From assembly GCA_016288175.1 (NCBI GenBank), contig JAEEYN010000137.1, positions 1-26,971 of the forward strand: a DNA stretch of 26,971 nucleotides, in the 5' to 3' direction. The notes beneath the pieces were generated by a model. That model was not told where the DNA came from and did not search any database. It was given only the letters and a program-made list of their open reading frames with translations. The translations under genes and the position numbers were made by a program. The stretch comes from Bacillota bacterium (lineage in GTDB: Bacteria > Bacillota > Clostridia > Christensenellales > CAG-138). Below are positions 21,210-26,971 of the stretch, in pieces. Within the stretch, counting starts at the first letter, position 1, and each line of letters starts with the position of its first letter.

Positions 21210-22340
21210 ATGAATTCCGAGCTCATCACAGCCCTGCAGCTGATCGCCAAGGAACGCGGACTTTCCGTGGATGTTCTCACCGACGCCATCGAAGCCGCTC
21301 TCATCAGCGCCTATAAAAAGAATTACAACACGAACTGCAACGTTCGCGCGAACCTTGACCGCGAAACCGGCAAGATCGAGATCTGGGCTTCGAAGTCCGT
21401 TGTTGAAACCGTTGAGGATCCGATGACGGAGATCTCCCTTGCCGCGGCAAAGAAGGTCAATCCGCTCTTCGAGGTCGGCGACGTCGTTGAGGAAGAAGCG
21501 AATACGAAGGATTTCGGCCGCATCGCGGCGCAGACCGCGAAGCAGGTCGTCATGCAGCGTATCCGCGAGGCGGAGCAGGGCGCGATCTTCGAGGAATATT
21601 CCGAAAAGGAGAACGAGGTCCTCACCGCGATCGTTCAGCGCGTTGAAAAGAACGGCATCTATGTTGAACTCGGCAAAACCGACGGCGTGATCCCCTTCAA
21701 CGAGGTCATCACCGGCGAGAACTACAACATCAACGACCGCCTGAAGGTCTATGTTCTGAAGGTCCAGCGCGATACAAAGGGCCCGCAGATCATCGTTTCA
21801 AGGACCCATCCGGGCCTTGTGAAGCGCCTCTTCGAGCTCGAGATCCCGGAGATCCAGTCTGGCATAGTTCAGATCAAGTCCATCGCAAGGGAAGCGGGCC
21901 AGCGCACGAAGATCGCCGTTGCGTCGAGCGACCCCCAGGTGGACGCCGTCGGCGCATGCGTCGGCCAGCGCGGCGTGCGCGTGGAACGCATCGTCAACGA
22001 ACTGCATAACGAGAAGATGGACATCATCGAGTGGGATCCCGATATCGCCGTCTATATCGCGAAGGCGCTCGGCCCCGCGAAGGTCGTGATGGTGTTCATC
22101 AACGAGGCGGAGAAAGCCGCCCGCGTCATCGTACCCGACAGCCAGCTTTCGCTCGCCATCGGCAAGGAAGGCCAGAACGCAAGGCTCGCCGCGAAGCTCA
22201 CGGGCTGGAAGATCGACATCAAGTCCCAGTCCCAGGCGGACGCGGAAGTCCTTTCCGGCGGCGAAAAGCCCGCGGACGGCGAGGAGATCGAAGACGATGC
22301 GCTGTTCGACGACCTCGGCCCCGCTCCCGAAGAAAACTGA
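21210..22340 (+). CDS. nusA: Transcription termination/antitermination factor NusA
   Basis: NusA binds RNA polymerase and nascent RNA and modulates pausing and termination. The 376-residue protein has the N-terminal polymerase-binding domain (about 1-125). An S1 domain lies at about 132-200 (VLTAIVQRVEKNGIYVELG), followed by two KH domains with GQRG and GKEG loops in the GACVGQRGVRVE and LAIGKEGQNARLAAKLTGW blocks. It lacks the C-terminal acidic repeats of enterobacterial NusA, as is usual in Bacillota, and ends in an acidic tail. AAGGAG lies 9 bases before the ATG. Confidence 0.97.
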   Translation: MNSELITALQLIAKERGLSVDVLTDAIEAALISAYKKNYNTNCNVRANLDRETGKIEIWASKSVVETVEDPMTEISLAAAKKVNPLFEVGDVVEEEANTKDFGRIAAQTAKQVVMQRIREAEQGAIFEEYSEKENEVLTAIVQRVEKNGIYVELGKTDGVIPFNEVITGENYNINDRLKVYVLKVQRDTKGPQIIVSRTHPGLVKRLFELEIPEIQSGIVQIKSIAREAGQRTKIAVASSDPQVDAVGACVGQRGVRVERIVNELHNEKMDIIEWDPDIAVYIAKALGPAKVVMVFINEAEKAARVIVPDSQLSLAIGKEGQNARLAAKLTGWKIDIKSQSQADAEVLSGGEKPADGEEIEDDALFDDLGPAPEEN

Positions 22341-22363
22341 CGTAACTGCTCCGGAGGTTCCGA

Positions 22364-22660
22364 TTGCAAAAAAAGATCCCAATGCGAATGTGCGTGGGCT
22401 GCCGCGAGATGAAGCCGAAAAGGGAACTCGTGCGTGTGGTCTGCAATAAAGAAGGCGAGGTTTTCGTCGATCCGACGGGAAAAGCCAACGGCCGCGGCGC
22501 ATACGTCTGCAGAAGCGGCGGCTGCCTCGGAAAAGCCGTCAAGACCCGCGCCCTCGAAAGAGCCTTTTCGAGGAAGATAGGCGAGGATGTTTTCGAAAGC
22601 CTGAACGCGCAGATCGGTTCGATGCCGGCGGAAACGGGCGAAGGGGGCGGCGAAGAGTGA
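22364..22660 (+). CDS. ylxR: YlxR (RnpM) RNA-binding protein
   Basis: YlxR is a small basic RNA-binding protein of the nusA operon, reported in Bacillus subtilis as a modulator of RNase P. The 98-residue protein contains RMCVGCREMKPKRELVRV near the N-terminus and the family hallmark GRGAYVC (about 43-49). The TTG at 22364 is preferred because GGAGG lies 6 bases upstream; the in-frame ATG at 22382 is 24 bases from it. The C-terminus is Gly/Glu-rich. Its last codons overlap the ylxQ start by 4 bases (GTGA). Confidence 0.93.
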   Translation: MQKKIPMRMCVGCREMKPKRELVRVVCNKEGEVFVDPTGKANGRGAYVCRSGGCLGKAVKTRALERAFSRKIGEDVFESLNAQIGSMPAETGEGGGEE

Positions 22661-22995
22661 TCGATCCCACCGAAAAGCTCAGAACAGCGCTCGGCTTCGC
22701 GATGAAAGCCGGAAAACTCGCTGTCGGCGAATTCGCCGCCGAGAAAGCGATGAGAAGCGGGAACGCGAAGCTCATCATTCTCGACCCGGCCGCGTCGGAA
22801 AACACGAAAAAGCAATGGCGCGACGCGTGCGCGTACAGGAACCTGCCGCTTGCAGCGGCGAAAAACATGGGCGGGGCGATCGGAAAACCCGGAAGGATGG
22901 TCGCCGCCGCAACCGATGAAAATTTCTCGAAGATGATTATAAAAGCCGCAGAAAACTGCGAACAAAATGCTCACAATGACGGAGGCAATGACTGA
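22657..22995 (+). CDS. ylxQ: YlxQ, L7Ae/L30e family RNA-binding protein
   Basis: This 112-residue protein has the L7Ae-like fold: GFAMKAGKLAVGEFAAEKAMRSGNAKLIILDPAAS in the first half, then NLPL and later IGKPGRMVAAATDENFSKMI. Such proteins bind kink-turn-like RNAs; the role of YlxQ itself is not established. It starts with GTG overlapping the ylxR stop, and its TGA overlaps the infB ATG by one base, so ylxR, ylxQ and infB are translationally linked. Confidence 0.92.
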   Translation: MIDPTEKLRTALGFAMKAGKLAVGEFAAEKAMRSGNAKLIILDPAASENTKKQWRDACAYRNLPLAAAKNMGGAIGKPGRMVAAATDENFSKMIIKAAENCEQNAHNDGGND

Positions 22996-25697
22996 TGACT
23001 AAATCCGAATTATTAGAAAGCGCGAAGAATATTCAAAGCACCGCAAAGGCGTTGCTGGAAAGGGCGGCCGCACTGAGGACCGACGCCGGCAATTCGCTGC
23101 AGGCTGCGAAGCGCCATGAGAGCATGCTCATCAGCAAAGCCCAGCAGGAGGAAGCAGCGCGCCGCGAAAAGGAAAAGGCGGAGCGTCTTATCGAATACCT
23201 GAACTCCGAGGAGCAGCACGGCGTTTACGTCAGCGACCGCGATGAGATCGTGAACGGTTCGTCCGAAGCGAAGGACGAAACGCCCGCGCCGAAGACCGCG
23301 CCCGAAAAACCCGTCGAAGAAAAACCCGCCGAAGAAAAGGCCGCCGAAGAAAAGGCCGCCGAAGCGCCGGTCACGGGAGCAAAGACCGAGCCCGCGCCGG
23401 AGGGGAAGCCGGAGACAGCGAAGAGCGGGGAGACTTCCGAGCCCATGAAGGAGCAGGAGGCAAAGCCCGCCCGCACCGAAAAGCCCGACCGCCAGCGCAC
23501 GGATAAGCCGGAGCGCCGCACAGGCGAGCGCACGGATACCCGCCCCGCAAGGACGGGCGAAGGCAGGCCCGCCGACAGGCAGAGGGACGGACGCCGTCCC
23601 GACCGTCCGGCGGATGACCGCCGCCAGGGCCAGCAGAAGCCCGGCGATAAGGACGAGACCGGCCGTCCGGGCCGCGACCATCAGCGCCCGCAGACCGGAC
23701 GCCGTCCGCAGGAGACCGCTTCCGCCGTTCCGGCGAAGGAAACGCGCACCCCGGACAAGACCAGCTATGTCCGCACCTTCGACACCGAAAAGAAGGCGAA
23801 GAACAAGAAGACCATCATGAAGGAGAGCGGCCCCTCCGCAAGGAATTGGGAGGACGAAGGCGGCAATTACGGCAGCCGCAAGAAGAAGGCTGCGAAGCAG
23901 GTCGAGCAGCATAAGCCCGAACCGGTCGTCATCGACAAGGCCGTCATCACCACCGAAACGATCACCGTCCGCGATTTCTCCGAAAAGATCGGCAAGCCCG
24001 CTTCGGAGATCCTCAAAAAGCTCTTCATGATGGGCATCGTCGCGAACATCAACCAGGACATCGACTTCGAGACCTGCGAGCTCGTTGCGATGGAATACAA
24101 TATCGAACTCGAACACCAGGTCGCCAAGACCTATGAAGAGGCCCTGCAGGAGGACGCGGAGATCGTCGATACCGAGGAGAGCCTCCGCCCCCGTCCGCCG
24201 GTCGTCACCATCATGGGCCACGTCGACCACGGCAAGACCTCCCTTCTGGACGCGATCCGCAACACCTCCGTTACCGCCGGCGAGGCGGGCGGCATCACGC
24301 AGCATATCGGCGCTTATACCGTAAGCTGCAAGGACCCGAACACCAAGGAGAACCGCACCATCACCTTCATCGACACTCCCGGCCACGAGGCGTTCACCTC
24401 GATGCGCGCAAGGGGTGCGCAGGTCACGGATATCGTTATCCTCGTCGTTGCGGCGGATGACGGCATCATGCCCCAGACCGTCGAGGCGATCAACCATTCC
24501 AAGGCGGCCGGCGTTCCGATCATCGTCGCGATCAACAAGATCGACAAGCCCGCGGCGAATCCGGACCGCGTCAAGCAGCAGCTGATGGAATATGAGCTCG
24601 TCGCGGAGGATTTCGGCGGCGACACGATCTGCGTCAACGTTTCCGCGAAGAAGCAGATCAACCTTGACGGCCTTCTCGAAATGGTCCTTCTGCAGGCGGA
24701 TATCCTTGAGCTCAAGGCGAACCCGAACCGCCCCGCGAAGGGCACGATCATCGAGGCGCAGCTCGACAAGGGCCGCGGCCCCGTTGCGACCGTACTCGTT
24801 CAGAACGGCACCCTCAAGGTCGGCGACCCGATCGTTGCGGGCGTTGCGTACGGCAAGGTTCGCGCGATGATGGACGATAAGGGCAGGAGCGTCAAGCAGG
24901 CCGGTCCGAGCCAGCCCGTAGAGGTGCTCGGCTTCAACGAAGTTCCTTCCGCCGGCGACGTTATGAACGTTGCGGAAGTTTCCAAGAAGGTCGCGGAGGA
25001 ACGCAGGAACAAGATCAAGGCGGAGCAGGCCAAGGCGCGCGAGAAAGTCAGCCTCGAGGATCTGTTCAGCCATATCGCCGAGGGCGAGATGAAGACCCTC
25101 AACATCGTTGTCAAGGCCGACGTTCACGGCTCCGTCGAAGCGGTCCGCTCCTCCCTCGAGAAGCTTTCGAACGACGAAGTCCGCGTGAAGTGCATCCACG
25201 GCGCGGTCGGCGCGATCAGCGAATCGGACGTTATGTTCGCTTCCGCTTCGAACGCGATCGTCATCGGCTTCAACGTCCGCCCCGACAGCGGCGCAAGGAC
25301 CCTTGCGGAGCAGGAAAAGGTCGATATCCGCACCTATCGCATCATCTATCAGGCGATCGAGGATGTTGAAAACGCGATGAAGGGCATGTTCAAGCCCGTA
25401 TTCAAGGAAGTCCATCTGGGCACCATAAGCGTCAGGAACACCTTCAAGGTCAGCTCCGTCGGCACCATCGCCGGCGCCTATGTCCAGGACGGCCGCGTAA
25501 CAAGGAACGCGCTCGTGCGCGTCGTGCGCGACGGCGTCGTGATCCACGAAGGCAAGATCGGCTCGCTCCGCCGCTTCAAGGACGATGTTAAGGAAGTTGC
25601 CGCCGGTTATGAGTGCGGTATCAGCATCGAGGACTTCAACGATATCCATGAGGAGGACCAGATCGAGGCCTATATCATGGAAGAGGTCCAGCGATAA
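22995..25697 (+). CDS. infB: Translation initiation factor IF-2
   Basis: IF-2 is the GTPase that brings initiator tRNA to the 30S subunit and promotes 50S joining. The 900-residue protein has a long, charged, low-complexity N-terminus: a helical start (1-60), a Glu/Lys/Pro/Ala-rich part with near-identical EEKPAEEKAAEEKAAE units, and an Arg/Pro/Gly/Asp-rich part to about 245. An IF2_N domain lies at about 315-372. The G domain carries GHVDHGKT (408-415), DTPGH (460-464) and NKID (514-517), followed by the beta-barrel domains and the C-terminal initiator-tRNA-binding domain. GGAGG lies 9 bases before the ATG. A 6-bp hairpin (25696-25701 with 25708-25713) lies between the stop and the rbfA SD. 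Confidence 0.97.
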   Translation: MTKSELLESAKNIQSTAKALLERAAALRTDAGNSLQAAKRHESMLISKAQQEEAARREKEKAERLIEYLNSEEQHGVYVSDRDEIVNGSSEAKDETPAPKTAPEKPVEEKPAEEKAAEEKAAEAPVTGAKTEPAPEGKPETAKSGETSEPMKEQEAKPARTEKPDRQRTDKPERRTGERTDTRPARTGEGRPADRQRDGRRPDRPADDRRQGQQKPGDKDETGRPGRDHQRPQTGRRPQETASAVPAKETRTPDKTSYVRTFDTEKKAKNKKTIMKESGPSARNWEDEGGNYGSRKKKAAKQVEQHKPEPVVIDKAVITTETITVRDFSEKIGKPASEILKKLFMMGIVANINQDIDFETCELVAMEYNIELEHQVAKTYEEALQEDAEIVDTEESLRPRPPVVTIMGHVDHGKTSLLDAIRNTSVTAGEAGGITQHIGAYTVSCKDPNTKENRTITFIDTPGHEAFTSMRARGAQVTDIVILVVAADDGIMPQTVEAINHSKAAGVPIIVAINKIDKPAANPDRVKQQLMEYELVAEDFGGDTICVNVSAKKQINLDGLLEMVLLQADILELKANPNRPAKGTIIEAQLDKGRGPVATVLVQNGTLKVGDPIVAGVAYGKVRAMMDDKGRSVKQAGPSQPVEVLGFNEVPSAGDVMNVAEVSKKVAEERRNKIKAEQAKAREKVSLEDLFSHIAEGEMKTLNIVVKADVHGSVEAVRSSLEKLSNDEVRVKCIHGAVGAISESDVMFASASNAIVIGFNVRPDSGARTLAEQEKVDIRTYRIIYQAIEDVENAMKGMFKPVFKEVHLGTISVRNTFKVSSVGTIAGAYVQDGRVTRNALVRVVRDGVVIHEGKIGSLRRFKDDVKEVAAGYECGISIEDFNDIHEEDQIEAYIMEEVQR

Positions 25698-25725
25698 GGG
25701 CGGTTCGGCCCTTTAAGGAGGAAAA

Positions 25726-26130
25726 ATGCCCTCTGTAAGATACGACAGAATCAACGAAGAGATCAAAAAAGCGCTTTCGGAGATCGTCCGCGATATGAAG
25801 GATCCGCGCATCTCGCCGATGACGACGATCCTGATGGTCGAAGCGACGAACGATCTGAAGCTTGCGAAGGTCAAGGTCAGCGTTTACGACAAGGATGATT
25901 CCGTGCGCAGGGAGACCGTTGCGCAGCTCAACCGCGCCGAGGGCTTCATCGCCCGCGAGCTCGGCAGGCGCATCGACATCCGCCGCATCCCGACGCTGAA
26001 GTTCACGCTCGACGATTCGATCGAATACGCGGTGCATATCGCGGAGATCATCGACAAGCTTCAGGCGGAGCGCGCGAAGAACGCGCCGGAAAACCGCGAG
26101 AACGCGGAAAACACGGAAGATGAACAGTAA
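25726..26130 (+). CDS. rbfA: Ribosome-binding factor A
   Basis: RbfA binds the 30S subunit and helps mature the 3' end of 16S rRNA. The 134-residue protein has the compact KH-like fold with typical blocks: RINEEIKKALSEIVRDMKDPR near the N-terminus, VSVYDKDD in the middle, and FIARELGRRIDIRRIPTLKF then DSIEYAVHIAEII. The tail is Glu/Asn-rich. AAGGAGG lies 4 bases before the ATG. Its last codons overlap the start of the next gene by 11 bases. Confidence 0.96.
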   Translation: MPSVRYDRINEEIKKALSEIVRDMKDPRISPMTTILMVEATNDLKLAKVKVSVYDKDDSVRRETVAQLNRAEGFIARELGRRIDIRRIPTLKFTLDDSIEYAVHIAEIIDKLQAERAKNAPENRENAENTEDEQ

Positions 26131-26971
26131 CGCGCAGGACTATGATTCCATATCGGCATTCATAAGGGAAGGCGAAAGCTTTACCCTTCTTTCCCATATT
26201 TCGCCGGACGGGGACACCCTCGGTTCCGCGCTCGCGCTGACGCATCTTCTCGATAAGCTCGGCAAGACAGTCGAGATCGTATGCTCGAACCCCGTGCCGA
26301 AGATCTACAGCTACATGCCCGGCAGCGACCGCGTGAAAATGCCCGAAGACGCCGTCGGGTACAGCTCCGTCATTTCCGTCGACTGCGCGGACGTCGCCCG
26401 CTTCGGAAGGGCGATCCGCCTTTTCGAGCAGGCGGAGAGGACCGCTTCGATCGACCACCATATCACCAATCCCGGCTTTGCGGGCATCAACCTCGTTGAG
26501 CCGGATGCTTCGGCGACAGCGGAGATCGTTTTCCGGCTTTACAAGCGAATGGACATGCCCATCGATGAGACGGCGGCCGTATGCATCTATACCGGCATCG
26601 TGACCGACACGGGCAACCTTTCCTACAGCAACACGAACCCGGGCTCGCTGCGGATCATCGCGGATTTCGTTGAAAAAAAGCTTGTGGACATCACGGAGAT
26701 CAACAGAAAGATCTACCGCACCGTCCCCTATGAAAAGACCCGCGTGCAGGGCTTTGTGATGTCCAACATCCGTCTCGAGTGCGGCGGGGACGTCGGAATC
26801 GGCATTCTGACCCAGGGCCAGCTGCACAGCTACGGCGCATCGAATGAGGACTGCGAAGGCATCGTCGACTGCGTACGCGATATCGACTGCGTCAAGATCG
26901 GCGTCTTCATCCGCGAAGGCGCGGACGGCTCCTTCAAGGTCAGCCTGAGGAGCAAGGGCGTCGGCGACGTC
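26120..26971 (+). CDS. nrnA: DHH family phosphoesterase (NrnA-like), cut by window end
   Basis: The frame is open from an ATG at 26120, overlapping rbfA, to the window edge, giving 284 residues of a family usually about 320 long. NrnA degrades very short oligoribonucleotides and pAp with Mn2+. The DHH metal site is visible: His26, Asp30 and Asp32 in SHISPDGDT, Asp88 in SVDCAD, DHH at 112-114, and Asp163 in IVTDTGN. The DHHA1 domain begins in the last third; the visible end (RSKGVGDV) lies just before the expected glycine-rich GGGH motif. Position after rbfA is the usual one in Bacillota. The start is supported only by overlap and a weak GGAA. Confidence 0.92.
   Translation, partial: MNSNAQDYDSISAFIREGESFTLLSHISPDGDTLGSALALTHLLDKLGKTVEIVCSNPVPKIYSYMPGSDRVKMPEDAVGYSSVISVDCADVARFGRAIRLFEQAERTASIDHHITNPGFAGINLVEPDASATAEIVFRLYKRMDMPIDETAAVCIYTGIVTDTGNLSYSNTNPGSLRIIADFVEKKLVDITEINRKIYRTVPYEKTRVQGFVMSNIRLECGGDVGIGILTQGQLHSYGASNEDCEGIVDCVRDIDCVKIGVFIREGADGSFKVSLRSKGVGDV

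Noticed and set aside
23300..23360. Tandem 15-bp repeats inside infB as a possible separate element
   Set aside because: The repeats keep the reading frame and encode the Glu/Lys/Ala-rich linker normal for IF-2 N-termini; they are internal slippage, not a mobile element.
23013..25649. Long antisense open frame across infB
   Set aside because: Shadow of the infB codon pattern; no SD, promoter or recognisable domain, and the sense strand has all the IF-2 motifs.

Overview
The window looks like a piece of chromosome from a moderately GC-rich, probably uncultured member of the Clostridia (Bacillota). This is inferred from gene order and families: a four-gene Na+-pumping oxaloacetate decarboxylase operon with a detached biotin carrier, an IspH-ribosomal protein S1 fusion behind cmk and plsC, a YlmH-type S4 protein, and the rimP-nusA-ylxR-ylxQ-infB-rbfA-nrnA translation operon. 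Most genes are core chromosomal genes, and I saw no integrase, transposase, CRISPR array, tRNA or phage gene.

Region by region: (1) 1-540 is the end of an rRNA locus. It holds the 3' part of one 5S gene, a terminator, a chain of palindromes, a second 5S-like gene whose 5' end does not pair with its 3' end, another terminator, and a decayed repeat built on 7-bp units. (2) 543-938 (minus) is a small two-helix membrane protein with its own promoter and a three-hairpin leader. (3) 1044-4773 (plus) is the oad operon, with a promoter and a perfect terminator. (4) 4789-5941 (minus) carries a small lipoprotein and an AT-richer orphan gene, each with a consensus-like promoter. (5) 6001-11883 (plus) is a surE, flavoprotein, cmk, plsC, ispH-S1 operon. 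(6) 11895-15275 (minus) is an M18 aminopeptidase and a D,D-carboxypeptidase. (7) 15375-20462 (plus) is a transglutaminase-like lipoprotein, ylmH, an HMA metallochaperone, mnmA, deoC and a GNAT gene, closely packed and probably one transcript. (8) 20549-26971 (plus) is the nusA-infB operon with a structured leader; its last gene (nrnA) runs off the window.

How the genes work together: the oad operon couples decarboxylation of oxaloacetate to Na+ export. The surE-S1 and nusA-infB operons supply nucleotide, lipid and isoprenoid precursors and the transcription/translation machinery. The minus-strand pair at 11939-15187 acts on peptides and peptidoglycan.

The most notable observation is inside the ispH-S1 fusion. 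An unusually AT-rich stretch of codons near the end of the IspH part spells an extended -10 promoter (TTGATT, 16 nt, TGG-TATAAT). A good Shine-Dalgarno and an in-frame ATG follow exactly where the S1 part begins. The locus therefore probably makes a free S1 protein as well as the fusion. Other points of interest are the 5S/palindrome arrangement and several structured leaders. I did not find a clearly new multi-gene system. Start codons were reassigned in several genes using ribosome binding sites and promoters.
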